A stretch of 64,000 nucleotides of DNA, from the NCBI GenBank assembly GCA_021732845.1, contig JAKFUF010000049.1:62001-126000 (forward strand). Reading direction: 5' to 3'. This DNA is from Planctomycetaceae bacterium. Lineage in GTDB: Bacteria; Planctomycetota; Planctomycetia; Planctomycetales; Planctomycetaceae. Under the pieces are notes generated by a model, which saw only the letters and a program-made list of their open reading frames with translations, was not told the DNA's origin and did no database searches. The stretch's first letter is position 1. Every line of letters begins with the position of its first letter. The position numbers and the translations under genes were made by a program. Below, in pieces: positions 8,635 to 19,166 of this stretch.

Positions 8635-9921
8635 ATGAAACTGGTGTTGGAAATCGTCGAAGGACCGCATCGCGGTGCCCGCTTTGAGTTTGCGGAGCAT
8701 GACGTATTTCTTGTTGGCCGCGCTTCCGACGTCAACCTGGGCCTCACCCAGGACCCGCACTTCTCGCGCCGGCACTTCCTCCTCGAATTCAATCCTCCCA
8801 AGTGTCTCCTCCAGGATCTGGACAGCCTGAACGGAACATTTGTTAATGACAAAAAAGTGACTCGCTGCTACCTCGAAGACGGCGATGTCATCTCCGGCGG
8901 CAGGACCCGGATCCGCTTCTCTCGGGAACTTGAAGCGCACAGCGAAACCATCTGTGGCTCCTCCGCTGACATCGGGACCGATTTTGGCGACCTGCCGGTG
9001 GTGGTCGCCGAGCGTCCGCATTTCGACCCAGGACTCAACGCCCTCGACACACTGCCGGAGATGCCTTTCCTGCCGAGCTACGATGTGCTCCGGCTGCTTG
9101 GGCAAGGGTCGATGGGCATGGTGTATCTGGCCCGGCAACAGTCGACCGGGGCCCAATACGCCGTCAAGACAATCCTGCCAGAAGCCGCCCTGACGGAACG
9201 GGTGATGAACCTCTTCCTGCGGGAAGTGAGCATCCTGAGCCGCCTGCGTCACAAGCGAATCGTTCGCTTCCGCGACATGGGCATGTCGAACGGCATCTTT
9301 TTCTTCGTGATGGACTATGTCGAGACGATCAACGTCCGGCAGGTGCTCGCGCCGTTTAAGGAACGGGTCCGCATTCGGGCGATCGTGGCTCTCATCTGCC
9401 AAGTGCTGGAGGGCCTCGCCTACGCCCACGCCCGTGGTTTCGTCCACCGCGATTTGAAACCCGCTAACGTGCTGGTCGGCTGGCGTGGCACGAAACTGCG
9501 CGCCAAGCTGGCCGATTTCGGACTGGCCAAGAATTTTGAGAGTGCCGGATTTTCGGGCCTGACCTTCGATGGCGACCTGGTCGGCACCTGCGCCTTTATG
9601 CCACCGGAACAGGTCTCGAACTCCCGCGACGCCAAACCGACCAGCGACCTGTACGCCACGGCTGCCACGCTGTACTGGTTTCTGACGGGCGAGTTCCCAC
9701 ACGACTTCTCGCTCCGGAGCAACCCCCTGGCCGTAATCCTCGAACAGGACCCCGTCCCCATCGAAAAGCGGCTGCCAGGTTTTCCCGCCGACTTGGCGGC
9801 AATCATCAAACAAGGTCTCGCCCGCGAGCCGGCTGATCGCTTCCCCTCTGCCGACGAAATGCGTCTGGCGCTGTTGCCCTATTCGCAGCGCGAAGCCGCC
9901 GCGGTGCAGGACGACGACTGA
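8635..9921 (+). CDS. FHA domain-containing Ser/Thr protein kinase
   Basis: The 428-residue protein joins an N-terminal FHA domain (residues about 1-95: VGRASDVNLGL, FSRRHFLLEF, LQDLDSLNGTFVN) that should bind a phosphothreonine peptide to a Hanks-type kinase (about 148-425). Kinase landmarks are the glycine loop LGQGSMGMVYLAR, Lys178 in YAVK, HRDLKPANVLV (residues 271-281), DFG (294-296) and the CAFMPPEQV P+1 region. There is no membrane helix, so it is a cytoplasmic kinase, unlike PknB types with sensor tails. FHA-first order suggests that it docks onto phosphorylated partners or its own activation loop. It stands alone; a small hairpin follows the gene. Confidence 0.93.
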   Translation: MKLVLEIVEGPHRGARFEFAEHDVFLVGRASDVNLGLTQDPHFSRRHFLLEFNPPKCLLQDLDSLNGTFVNDKKVTRCYLEDGDVISGGRTRIRFSRELEAHSETICGSSADIGTDFGDLPVVVAERPHFDPGLNALDTLPEMPFLPSYDVLRLLGQGSMGMVYLARQQSTGAQYAVKTILPEAALTERVMNLFLREVSILSRLRHKRIVRFRDMGMSNGIFFFVMDYVETINVRQVLAPFKERVRIRAIVALICQVLEGLAYAHARGFVHRDLKPANVLVGWRGTKLRAKLADFGLAKNFESAGFSGLTFDGDLVGTCAFMPPEQVSNSRDAKPTSDLYATAATLYWFLTGEFPHDFSLRSNPLAVILEQDPVPIEKRLPGFPADLAAIIKQGLAREPADRFPSADEMRLALLPYSQREAAAVQDDD

Positions 9922-9943
9922 GCGCTGCGCTGATTTTCGATTT

Positions 9944-9961
9944 TCGAAGACGGATCTTCGA
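9944..9961 (+). terminator. Weak hairpin after the FHA-kinase gene
   Basis: TCGAAGA (9944-9950) and TCTTCGA (9955-9961) form a 7-bp stem with loop CGGA about 22 bases after the stop. No T tract follows, so it is only a candidate. Confidence 0.3.
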
Positions 9962-10143
9962 TTGCGGCGCGAAAGTTAGTAGCGGTCCCGATCTCACGAG
10001 CAGGGATCGTTTTAGTCGGTTTGACGACTATGCGGCGGTGCGTTCAGTTGTCATCCAATCAAGGATGCACCACGATACAGCCTCCCACCCGGCTGCCGGG
10101 CTGGGGGATGGACTGCAAGACACTTCGTGACCGGCATTTCTCC

Positions 10144-11361
<1,218 letters not shown>

Positions 11362-11451
11362 GAATGGCTGCCTACGCCCTGCATTGGCAGAAGGTTGAGG
11401 TTCGTGGCACCATGCTGGCAGGAGTACTGCAACCGCGATAGGTGAGAAGCG

Positions 11452-13203
11452 ATGGCAGACATCGTCGGAATTGATTTGGGAACCACCAACTCCCTGTGTG
11501 CGATTTTCCGGGATGGCCAGCCGGTCCTCATCCCCAACGCCCACGGAGAATTTCTAACCCCTTCCATTGTCGGGATCCTGGACGATGACCAGGTGCTGGT
11601 GGGGGCCGCGGCGCGGGAACTTCGCGTCACCCGTCCGGAACGCTGCCAATCGACGTTCAAGCGGCACATGGGGTCGGACCGCAAGTTGAAAATCGGTGAC
11701 AAGACCTTCACGGCCGTCGACCTGTCGAGCCTGGTGCTGCGGTCGCTCAAGGTGGACGCCGAGGCGTTTCTCGGCCGCCGCGTGAAGGAGGCCGTCATCA
11801 CCGTCCCGGCCTATTTCAATGACCTGCAGCGCAAGGCGACGCGCCGGGCGGGTGAACTCGCGGGGCTTCGCGTCCGCCGGATCATCAACGAGCCGACGGC
11901 GGCCGCGCTCACGTATGGATTTCACGACCGCAAGTCTGACAAGAAACTGTTCATTATCGACCTGGGTGGCGGCACATTCGACGTCACACTGCTCGAGGTG
12001 TTCGAGGGCAGCCTGGAGATCATTTCGACCGCTGGCGAGAGTTTTCTCGGTGGCGAGGATTTCACCGACCGACTGGCCGCCACGGTGTTGAAGGGACAGG
12101 GGTTGGAACTGGAGGCGGCGGAGATGAAATCGCCGTTGCTCGTGTCCCGCCTGCGGCAGGAGTGCGAGCTGGCCAAACGCCGATTGCTGGACGCAGAGGA
12201 AGCTGTGATCCGCCTGCCCAACAGCCGCGGGCTGATCGACGAAGGCGCAAAGACCGTAACATTGACTCGACAAGAATTCGCCACTGTGGTTCAGCCACTG
12301 CTGGACCGCGTGAAGGGTCCCATTGGCAAAACCCTGCGTGACGGGCGCTGTGAACCAGCCGACCTGGAGGACGTGATCCTTGTCGGCGGCGCGACACGCA
12401 TGCCGGCAATGCGGAAGTTCGTGGCGGACTATTTTCAGCGTGAGCCACTGTGCCGGTTCAACCCGGACGAAGTCGTGGCTCTTGGGGCGGCGGTCCAGGC
12501 GGCGTTGATCGCCGATGATGCCGCGGTCGAAGACATGGTGATGACGGATGTCTGCCCGTTTACCCTGGGTGTGGAGGTCGGAAAAGAGTTTGCCATGCGG
12601 CATATGGATGGATATTTCATGCCGATCATCCATCGCAACACGACCATTCCCGTGTCGTGTGAAAGGGATGTCGTTACCGTTTCGCAGAATCAGCAGGAAA
12701 TGACGATTCGCGTCTACCAGGGGGAGGGGCGGCGGGTCCAGGACAACCTGCTGCTGGGACAAGTGAAAGTGACCGGCATTCCGAATGGCCCCGCCGGCCA
12801 GCATGTTTCCATCCGTTTTACCTATGACGTCAATGGCATCCTGGAGGTCGAAGCCTTTCTGCCTCCAAACGGCAAGAAATTCACCACGGTGATCAAGAAC
12901 AACGCGCAGGATCTGACCGAAGACGAAGTCGAGGCAACGCTGGCCCGCATGCGGGAATTAAAGTTCTATCCCCGCGACGATGTGGTCAATCAGCGGCTGC
13001 TGCTCTTTGCCGAGAAGGCCGTGGGTGAGGTCAGCCAGTACGACCGCGAGTCGCTCGAAGAGGCGCTGGATCTGTTTGAAGTGTCGATGGCCTCCGGCGA
13101 CCGGGTTAGCTTTGCATCAGCCCGCGAAGGGTTGCTGATGGTCCTCGCCAGCCTGGGAGTGCATTATGACGGCGATGTCGGAGCCACGGACGCCGAAGGC
13201 TGA
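11452..13203 (+). CDS. hscC: Hsp70 chaperone of the HscC type
   Basis: The 583-residue protein has a complete Hsp70 ATPase domain ([69 protein letters not shown]) and a substrate domain much shorter than that of DnaK. Its details follow E. coli HscC (Hsc62): [80 protein letters not shown] and [13 protein letters not shown]. HscC in E. coli works with membrane J-proteins and was reported to affect sigma-70; neither a J-protein nor GrpE is encoded nearby. The C-terminus lacks the EEVD-like tail. Confidence 0.92.
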   Translation: MADIVGIDLGTTNSLCAIFRDGQPVLIPNAHGEFLTPSIVGILDDDQVLVGAAARELRVTRPERCQSTFKRHMGSDRKLKIGDKTFTAVDLSSLVLRSLKVDAEAFLGRRVKEAVITVPAYFNDLQRKATRRAGELAGLRVRRIINEPTAAALTYGFHDRKSDKKLFIIDLGGGTFDVTLLEVFEGSLEIISTAGESFLGGEDFTDRLAATVLKGQGLELEAAEMKSPLLVSRLRQECELAKRRLLDAEEAVIRLPNSRGLIDEGAKTVTLTRQEFATVVQPLLDRVKGPIGKTLRDGRCEPADLEDVILVGGATRMPAMRKFVADYFQREPLCRFNPDEVVALGAAVQAALIADDAAVEDMVMTDVCPFTLGVEVGKEFAMRHMDGYFMPIIHRNTTIPVSCERDVVTVSQNQQEMTIRVYQGEGRRVQDNLLLGQVKVTGIPNGPAGQHVSIRFTYDVNGILEVEAFLPPNGKKFTTVIKNNAQDLTEDEVEATLARMRELKFYPRDDVVNQRLLLFAEKAVGEVSQYDRESLEEALDLFEVSMASGDRVSFASAREGLLMVLASLGVHYDGDVGATDAEG

Positions 13204-13305
13204 CCTGGCCGGTCCTGCTGGCGGTCATTTGTCTCGGTCCCTGCCATCCGCAATAATTCACCTGGCTCCATCAGAAAACCACATCCACAAAGCGTCCGAG
13301 GATTC

Positions 13306-13956
13306 ATGTCTGTCCTGTCCCCCGCCGACCTGCTGACGCAGCTTCAATGGCGGTATGCGACCAAGAAATTCGACACCGAACGGAAGATTTCTGCGGAACA
13401 CTGGCGGGCGCTGGAAGAGGCCTTGGTGCTGACACCCAGTTCCTTCGGCCTGCAGCCGTGGCGATTCGTGGTAGTGACCGATCCAGAGGTCAAGACGCGG
13501 CTCAAAGCCGTCTCCTGGAACCAGGATCAGCCGGTCGGTTGCTCGCATTACGTTGTGTTCGCGCTCCGCGATCAGTTGTCACCTGCAGACATCGAGCACT
13601 ATCTCGACCGGATTGTCGAGGTCCGCGGCGTGGAGAAGGACAAGCTGGCGGGCTTCCGCAAGATGATGCTGGGCACCCGTGAGCAGATGCTGGCCACCGG
13701 CGTGCTGAACGAGTGGGCCACACGGCAGGTATATATCGCCCTGGGCAATTTCATGACCGCCGCGGCGGTGCTGGGGATCGACGCCTGCCCGATGGAGGGG
13801 ATCGAACCGGCCAAGTATGACGAAATTTTGGGGCTGAAGAGCCAGGGCTTTGCCACGGTGGTTGCCTGCGCCGCCGGCTATCGTGCGGTCGACGACAAGA
13901 CGGCGGCCGTGGCTAAGGTCCGGTTTCCGGTCGACGAAGTGGTGCGGCACATCTGA
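13306..13956 (+). CDS. NAD(P)H-dependent oxidoreductase, nitroreductase family
   Basis: The 216-residue protein is an FMN-dependent nitroreductase of the NfsB type. RYATKKFDTERKIS holds the basic FMN-phosphate-binding residues, PSSFGLQPWRFVVVTD the FMN ribityl loop, and EGIEPAKYDEILGLK the C-terminal signature. It reduces nitroaromatics or quinones with NAD(P)H in the cytoplasm; the natural substrate is unknown. GAGG at 13297-13300 is a plausible ribosome-binding site. Its TGA overlaps the ATG of the next gene (TGATG type), so the two are translationally coupled. Confidence 0.9.
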   Translation: MSVLSPADLLTQLQWRYATKKFDTERKISAEHWRALEEALVLTPSSFGLQPWRFVVVTDPEVKTRLKAVSWNQDQPVGCSHYVVFALRDQLSPADIEHYLDRIVEVRGVEKDKLAGFRKMMLGTREQMLATGVLNEWATRQVYIALGNFMTAAAVLGIDACPMEGIEPAKYDEILGLKSQGFATVVACAAGYRAVDDKTAAVAKVRFPVDEVVRHI

Positions 13957-14714
13957 TGACTGCCGCGCCCGAAATTGTTGAGCCTCAAGCTGCGCCCGTA
14001 TGCCGATTGATCGTCGATTCGCCGGCCTCTGGGGCCTGGAACATGGCTGTCGAGGAAGTCCTGCTGGAAGCCGCGTTGCAGGGAACCTGCTCGGTCCGCT
14101 GCTACCAATGGTCCGCAGCCACCCTTTCCCTGGGATATTTTCAGCCTGCCGCCGAGGCCAAAAGCCCCCAGTGGACGGGAACGCCAGCGGTCCGCCGGCT
14201 GTCCGGCGGCGGTGCCATCCTGCATGACCGCGAACTGACCTATTCGTTCGCCCTGCCAGCCGGGCATCCGCTCGCGCGCAATCCGCGGGACCTGTATGAA
14301 ATTGTGCATCAGCAGGTGATTGAACTGCTCGCGGAACACGGCGTAACCGTGGCTCCGCGCGGCGAAACGAAATCGGAACTCAAAGCAGAATTCTTGTGTT
14401 TCGCCCGCGGCGATGACTTTGATCTGGTGCATTCCGGCTTCAAAGTCCTGGGCAGCGCGCAGCGGCGGCGGCAAGGCACGGTCTTGCAGCACGGCAGCCT
14501 GGTACTGCATCGGTCCCCACGGGCTCCCATGTTTCCCGGCCTGTGCGACCTGGCGCAGGTCACGCTCAATGCCGACGCCCTGGCCATGCCTCTGGCCCTG
14601 CGGATCGGCCAGTCATTGCTCGGCCCCATTGAAGCCGGCTCCCTGACCGCGGCAGAGCGTATTCGAGCCGAGGCGTTGGTCCACGAACGCTATTCACATT
14701 TGGAGTGGAAGTAG
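13956..14714 (+). CDS. Octanoyl/lipoate transferase family protein, LipM-like
   Basis: The 252-residue protein is a biotin/lipoate A/B ligase-fold enzyme: NMAVEEVLLEAAL, the lipoate-binding VRRLSGGGAILHDRELTYS (residues 79-97), the lysine in GFKVLGSAQRRRQG (Lys163) and LQHGSLVL. Cys148 in the ELKAEFLCFA segment sits where LipM of Bacillus has its acyl-carrying Cys, so octanoyl-ACP:GcvH transfer is more likely than ATP-dependent lipoate ligation. It is 25-30 residues shorter than typical LplA and lacks the C-terminal LplA domain. It overlaps the nitroreductase gene by one base. Confidence 0.82.
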   Translation: MTAAPEIVEPQAAPVCRLIVDSPASGAWNMAVEEVLLEAALQGTCSVRCYQWSAATLSLGYFQPAAEAKSPQWTGTPAVRRLSGGGAILHDRELTYSFALPAGHPLARNPRDLYEIVHQQVIELLAEHGVTVAPRGETKSELKAEFLCFARGDDFDLVHSGFKVLGSAQRRRQGTVLQHGSLVLHRSPRAPMFPGLCDLAQVTLNADALAMPLALRIGQSLLGPIEAGSLTAAERIRAEALVHERYSHLEWK

Positions 14715-14830
14715 ATTGACGAGGTCTCAATCCAATCCGCGGATCATCTCAGATTTGGCCAGTTGCATTGGCGCGACGCACTCGGACGGGAGATGATAGA
14801 AAACGGGGTCCGACCGGAACATCGAACACC

Positions 14831-15691
14831 ATGAATTCCAACTGGCAGACACTTCACACCCTGCATCCGCGCACATGGCACGACAACCGCTTCGTGTACC
14901 CGGTGCTGTCGCGCCGCAGCCAGGGGATTTCAATCGGGATCAATCTCAACCCCGACAAGGTCTGCAACTTCGACTGCATCTACTGCCAGGTCGATCGCCG
15001 CAGTGAGGCGGAGACGCGGTTTGTCGGCATCGAACAACTGCTGGCCGAAGTCGATGACATGTTGGAGCGGGTGACCTCGGGGACGCTGTTCGAGGAGGAT
15101 GGTTTTCGCGACGTGCCGCCGGAAAAACGCCGATTGAATGACCTGGCGTTTTCGGGTGATGGCGAACCGACAACTTATCGCAATTTCGATGAGATCGTGT
15201 CGGCGGTGGCGGACTTGAAGCGCCGGCGCGGCCTGACTGCCGTGAAGATGGTGTTGATCACCAACGCGAGCATGCTGCACCGGCCGGTGGTGCAGCGCGG
15301 ATTGTCGATTCTGGATGCGAACCAGGGCGAAATCTGGGCGAAACTGGAGGCCGGCACCGACGGCTATTATCAACTTGTGGAGCGCACCAAGATCCCGTTT
15401 CGACAGATTCTTGACAACATTACCACGGCATCACAAACGCGGCTCCTCGTCATTCAAAGTCTCTTCATGCGGATTCATGGTGAAGCCCCGCCCGCGGAAG
15501 AAATCTCGGCGTTTTGTGCCCGATTGGATGAAATTCTGCAAAGCGGAGGTCGGCTGTCGAAGGTGCAGGTTTATACCGTCGCCCGCACCCCCACCGAGAG
15601 TTTTGTGACCTCGCTCACCCTGGCCGAGTTGCAGGCCATCGCCGACGAAATCACGACGACAACGGGCATTCCGGCGGATGTGTTTCCTTAA
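14831..15691 (+). CDS. Radical SAM protein, COG0731 (TYW1-like) family
   Basis: From the ATG at 14831 the product has 286 residues. VCNFDCIYC gives the radical SAM cluster cysteines Cys45, Cys49 and Cys52 in CxxxCxxC spacing, preceded by LSRRSQGISIGINLNP, typical of the COG0731 group related to the wyosine enzyme TYW1. LAFSGDGEPTTYRNF corresponds to the SAM-binding GGE-like motif and KLEAGTDGYYQLV is also conserved in that group. Bacterial members have no settled substrate; tRNA or nucleotide chemistry is an inference from TYW1 only. An upstream in-frame start at 14768 is less likely. The DUF434 gene follows after 23 bases. Confidence 0.85.
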   Translation: MNSNWQTLHTLHPRTWHDNRFVYPVLSRRSQGISIGINLNPDKVCNFDCIYCQVDRRSEAETRFVGIEQLLAEVDDMLERVTSGTLFEEDGFRDVPPEKRRLNDLAFSGDGEPTTYRNFDEIVSAVADLKRRRGLTAVKMVLITNASMLHRPVVQRGLSILDANQGEIWAKLEAGTDGYYQLVERTKIPFRQILDNITTASQTRLLVIQSLFMRIHGEAPPAEEISAFCARLDEILQSGGRLSKVQVYTVARTPTESFVTSLTLAELQAIADEITTTTGIPADVFP

Positions 15692-15714
15692 CTGTACCAG
15701 CCAAAGAAACCACC

Positions 15715-16470
15715 TTGCCAGACTCCCGAGAGCATCGCGGACCGCACCCTGACGACGAGCGGCTGTTTGCCGCCGAACATGTGCCACTGCTTCGCGAGGC
15801 GGTCACGCATCTGTCGTGGCTGCTGAGCCACCGCTACGCGTGGAAGTCGGCCCTCAAGCTGGTGGGCGACCGGTTTGCGCTGACAGAGCGGCAACGGACC
15901 GCTGTGCTTCGTTCCGCTTGTGCGGACCAGTCACTCGAGCGGCGGAACACCGTCGAAGTGAGTTCAGCGGCCCTTCGCGGCCAGCCGCTCGCCATCGACG
16001 GCTTCAACCTGCTCACGACGATTGAGGCGGCGCTGTCACAGGGGGTGATTCTCATCGGCCGCGACGGTTGCTTTCGCGATATGGCCAGCATGCACGGCAG
16101 CTATCGCCGCGTGGCTGAAACTGTCCGTGCGTTGGAGCTGATTGCAGATTCCGTGGGACAGCTTGGTGCCGAGTCCTGCGTCTGGCTGCTCGACAGTCCC
16201 GTGTCCAACAGCGGCCGGTTGAAAGGGATGATCCAGGATGTCGCGGCCACGCGCGGATGGGCCACCACTGTGCAGATCGTTCCCGATCCCGATCCGCTGC
16301 TGGCAGCGTCATCCGACATTGTCGTGTCCGCCGACAGCCAGATCCTTGACCAATGTGGCCGCTGGTTCAATCTCGCGGCATGGGTGATTGAAGACGAGGT
16401 CAATGATGCCTGGAGCATTGATCTGCGGGACGGAGCGGGACCAAACGTCCTCACTCAGCCGATTCCTTAA
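15715..16470 (+). CDS. DUF434 family protein (COG2454-like)
   Basis: With a TTG start at 15715 the product has 251 residues. The N-terminal part (HLSWLLSHRYAWKSALKLVGDRFALTERQ) is the DUF434 segment and the C-terminal part (about 85-240; LAIDGFNLLTTIEAAL, GRDGCFRDMASMHGSYR, CVWLLDSPVSNSG) looks like a PIN/NYN-type Rossmann-like domain: several acidic residues (D95, D117, D183) could bind metal. The family is known mainly from archaea and scattered bacteria and has no established function. Close spacing behind the COG0731 radical SAM gene suggests an operon. Nuclease-like activity is inference only. Confidence 0.78.
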   Translation: MPDSREHRGPHPDDERLFAAEHVPLLREAVTHLSWLLSHRYAWKSALKLVGDRFALTERQRTAVLRSACADQSLERRNTVEVSSAALRGQPLAIDGFNLLTTIEAALSQGVILIGRDGCFRDMASMHGSYRRVAETVRALELIADSVGQLGAESCVWLLDSPVSNSGRLKGMIQDVAATRGWATTVQIVPDPDPLLAASSDIVVSADSQILDQCGRWFNLAAWVIEDEVNDAWSIDLRDGAGPNVLTQPIP

Positions 16471-17143
16471 ACCGGTAGCCGATGCCCCGGACAGTTTCGA
16501 CGAGGTCACCCTTCTCGCCGAGTTTCTGCCGCAGCGACTTCACATGGACATCGATCGTCCGCTCGAGGACGAGCGTGTCATCGCCCATGCAGGATTCCAT
16601 CAGTTCGTGGCGGCTGAAGGCGCGGCCGGGCTGGCGGATCAGGGTCCACAGCAGCTTGAATTCAGTTGGCGTCAGCTTGAGTTCCTCGGCACCAACAGAG
16701 ACTTTGTGCTGCGGGCGGTCGATTTCGACACCGTGGCAGGTCACAACGTCAGATTCGGACTCCACGAGTTGCTTGCGACGGACCAGCGCCTTGATCCGCT
16801 GCATCAGTGGCTTGAGTTTGAACGGCTTGGTGACGTAGTCATCGGCCCCCATCTGGAAACCCACCACCTCGTCGACCTCCTCGCCGCGGGCTGTCAGCAT
16901 CAGAATCGGGATTTCCTTCGTCCGCGGACTGCTGCGGAGTTGGCGGCAGACTTCCAGGCCTTCGATGACGGGCAGCATCAAATCCAGCAGCACCAGATCG
17001 GGCAGCAGGGACATCGCCCGCCGCAAGCCGTCCTGTCCGTCCGTGGCACTGGCGACGATGTACCCCTCCTTTTGCAGGTTGTAGGTCAGCACCTCAACGA
17101 GCGACCGCTCGTCTTCGATGATCAGAATCGTCTGTTGAGACAT
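16451..17143 (-). CDS. phoB: Response regulator of the PhoB type
   Basis: The 230-residue product has a receiver domain (ILIIEDERS; phospho-acceptor Asp54 in LVLLDLMLP; Lys in YVTKPFKL) and an OmpR/PhoB winged helix (LKLTPTEFKLLWTLI, GRAFSRHELM, RTIDVHVKSLRQKLG, VRGIGYRFKE). PhoB activates the pho regulon when phosphate is low, and its position at the end of pst-phoU supports that role. It is separated from phoU by 485 bases with a repeat, so it may have its own promoter. The histidine kinase PhoR is not in the window. The 3' end overlaps the convergent DUF434 gene by 20 bases. A longer frame to 17338 has no similarity before MSQQTILI. Confidence 0.92.
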   Translation of the reverse strand: MSQQTILIIEDERSLVEVLTYNLQKEGYIVASATDGQDGLRRAMSLLPDLVLLDLMLPVIEGLEVCRQLRSSPRTKEIPILMLTARGEEVDEVVGFQMGADDYVTKPFKLKPLMQRIKALVRRKQLVESESDVVTCHGVEIDRPQHKVSVGAEELKLTPTEFKLLWTLIRQPGRAFSRHELMESCMGDDTLVLERTIDVHVKSLRQKLGEKGDLVETVRGIGYRFKESAE

Positions 17144-17628
17144 GGGAGGGGAATGCTGCGAGAAATGAGTGAATCGGAGGCCGGGTTGGGGGAATGAATC
17201 AATGCCCAATGTCCCAATGACCAGTGCGGTGCGACGGAAAATAATTCTGCATGGGCCGTAAGGACCGGACAAAGAATAAAAGCACACTTCAAGGTGCTGA
17301 CCAAAGGCCGGCCTTAGACAACGACAAGGGGGAACCACGCATTTTTACGAATAAGTCGAATGTCACGAATGACAACGAGCAGGATTCCATCGCCAGCGAA
17401 ACCATGCCGGTTGATGATTCGTGGAATTCGTAAAATTCGTGCAAAGTATTGGTTCATTTATGACCGTACGATTCCCGCACCGTTTTGCAGACCTCTTGAC
17501 TTCACCAACAACGTCATTCGTTATCCCTGATTGCGTTCGCTGTTGGATTGGGACAAATGTCACAGTTATTGTTGCTGCGATCCTGAAACGTGACCGACCA
17601 TTTGGTCATTATTTCATTGGTCATTGAG
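17144..17628. other. Spacer between phoU and phoB with dispersed element
   Basis: No gene is seen. The middle (17306-17441) is a copy of the ACCACGAAT inverted-repeat element described separately. The rest includes an AT-richer stretch near 17560-17630 with ATTTGGTCATTATTTCATTGG, close to the end of phoU. Confidence 0.5.
17306..17441. repeat. Dispersed inverted-repeat element, copy 1
   Basis: Shares the block TTAGACAACG..AAGG..GAACCACG, ACGAATAAGTCGAATGTCACG and the centre GATTCCATC with copies at 49580-49710 and 51810-51922. Its right end (ATTCGTGGAATTCGTAAAA) is an imperfect inverted match to its left end. Confidence 0.75.
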
Positions 17629-18306
17629 TCATTCCTTACCCGGTCTCCACTTTTCCGCCCCGTGGCGGACAATCTCCCCTTCGACCAGATACACCACGTC
17701 CTCGGCGATGTTGGTGGCATGGTCGGCCACGCGTTCCACATGGCGTGAGGCGGAAAAGAGCTGCATCGCCTGGTCGATCAGTTCCGGCTTCTCCTGCATC
17801 AGGACCAAAAGTTCATCGATAATCTCGCGGTTCAGGCTGTCGACAATGTCGTCCTGGCCACAGACACTGCGGGCCAGGCGGCTGTCGAGGTTCACGAACG
17901 CATCAATCGAAAGCCGCAGCATGTCGAGCGCCACATGGGACATGTGGCTCAGCTTCTCCGGAATCTGCACCTTCGGACCGCCGACCAAGCCCATGGCCCG
18001 CTCGGCAATGTTGACGCCCAGGTCGGCCACCCGCTCCAGTTCCCAGGCGATCTTGAGGACTGTCGTGACGCGCCGCAGATCCTGAGCCACCGGTTGGTGC
18101 AGGGCCAGAATCTTGAGGCACTCCTCTTCAATCCGCACATCCCACTTGTCGATCTCATCGTCGCGCTTCAGGAGTTCGTTGGACAGTTCGATGTCCGGGG
18201 AACTCAGATCCTGAACCGCCTTGTGGACCACATCCTCCACCATCGCGCACATCGACATGATGTACCTGTGCAGGACTTCCAAATCGCGCGTCAGATGAAC
18301 AGACAT
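17629..18306 (-). CDS. phoU: Phosphate transport system regulator PhoU
   Basis: The 225-residue protein is made of two PhoU repeats of three helices each; the acidic metal-binding signatures ELERVADLGVNIAERA and RHVERVADHATNIAEDVVY are clear. PhoU binds the PstB/PhoR side of the phosphate sensor and keeps the pho response off under phosphate plenty. The ATG at 18306 is five bases after the pstB stop; a TTG at 18315 overlapping that stop is the alternative start. It is the last gene of the pst run. Confidence 0.95.
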   Translation of the reverse strand: MSVHLTRDLEVLHRYIMSMCAMVEDVVHKAVQDLSSPDIELSNELLKRDDEIDKWDVRIEEECLKILALHQPVAQDLRRVTTVLKIAWELERVADLGVNIAERAMGLVGGPKVQIPEKLSHMSHVALDMLRLSIDAFVNLDSRLARSVCGQDDIVDSLNREIIDELLVLMQEKPELIDQAMQLFSASRHVERVADHATNIAEDVVYLVEGEIVRHGAEKWRPGKE

Positions 18307-18311
18307 GTGAA

Positions 18312-19154
18312 TCAACCAAACCGGCCGGTGATGTAGTCCTCGGTCTGCTTCTCTTTGGGCTTCAGAAACAGCGTTGAAGTCTCGCCCATCTCCACCAGTT
18401 TCCCCTGGTAGAAAAACGCCGTGTAGTCGCTCACGCGGGCTGCCTGCTGCATGTTGTGCGTGACGATGACAATCGTGTAGTTTTCTTTCAGCTCCGAGAC
18501 CAGGTCTTCAATCCGCGAGGTGGAGGACGGGTCGAGTGCTGAAGCCGGTTCGTCCATCAACAGCACTTCGGGGCTGGTGGCGAGGGCTCGTGCGATGCAC
18601 AACCGCTGCTGCTGCCCGCCGGAGAGGTTCAAGGCTGAATCGTTGAGACGGTTGCGCACCTCATCCCACAAGGCAGACTTTTTCAGCGAATCCTCGACGA
18701 TGCCATCCAGAATGGAGCGTTTGTTCGTGCCGGCAATCCGCGGCCCATAAGCCACGTTTTCGTAGATCGACTTGGGAAACGGATTCGATTTTTGAAACAC
18801 CATCCCCACGCGTTTTCGCAGGGCAACCACATCGATTTCCGGGTCGTAAACATCGACGCCATCCAGCAAGACCTGCCCGGTCAGCCGCCGGACTTCGATC
18901 AGGTCGTTCATCCGGTTCAACGTACGCAGAAACGTGCTTTTGCCACAGCCCGATGGCCCGATCAAAGCGGTCACATGACGCGCCCGGATCGGCAGGCAGA
19001 TGTCAAACAGGGCCTGGCTTGAGCCGTAGAAAAAATTGAGGTTCTTCGATTCGATTTTGGGCAGTTCATCATCCGCACCCGTGCCGGCAGCACTGCCGGG
19101 ACGTGGCGGCCCTTTGCTGGCGGCCAGATGGGAGAGTGAGGGTGGAATAACCAT
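18312..19154 (-). CDS. pstB: Phosphate ABC transporter ATP-binding protein
   Basis: The 280-residue ATPase of the Pst importer shows Walker [10 protein letters not shown], the Q-loop [20 protein letters not shown] typical of PstB, the signature [15 protein letters not shown], Walker [13 protein letters not shown] and the switch His in [13 protein letters not shown]. About 30 N-terminal residues (Pro/Gly-rich) precede the domain. It is 12 bases downstream of pstA and runs into phoU, so it belongs to the pst operon. Confidence 0.97.
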   Translation of the reverse strand: MVIPPSLSHLAASKGPPRPGSAAGTGADDELPKIESKNLNFFYGSSQALFDICLPIRARHVTALIGPSGCGKSTFLRTLNRMNDLIEVRRLTGQVLLDGVDVYDPEIDVVALRKRVGMVFQKSNPFPKSIYENVAYGPRIAGTNKRSILDGIVEDSLKKSALWDEVRNRLNDSALNLSGGQQQRLCIARALATSPEVLLMDEPASALDPSSTSRIEDLVSELKENYTIVIVTHNMQQAARVSDYTAFFYQGKLVEMGETSTLFLKPKEKQTEDYITGRFG

Positions 19155-19166
19155 GCTGAGAAATTC

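Noticed and set aside
8587-9813. 408-codon - strand frame opposite the FHA-kinase
   Set aside because: Antisense of a well-supported kinase.
11554-12804. 416-codon - strand frame opposite hscC
   Set aside because: Antisense of a clear Hsp70; no similarity.
16388-17197. 269-codon + strand frame opposite phoB
   Set aside because: Shadow of phoB; the DUF434 gene ends at 16470.
17249-17450. Short + strand frame in the phoU-phoB spacer
   Set aside because: Lies on a dispersed inverted-repeat element; no ribosome-binding site.
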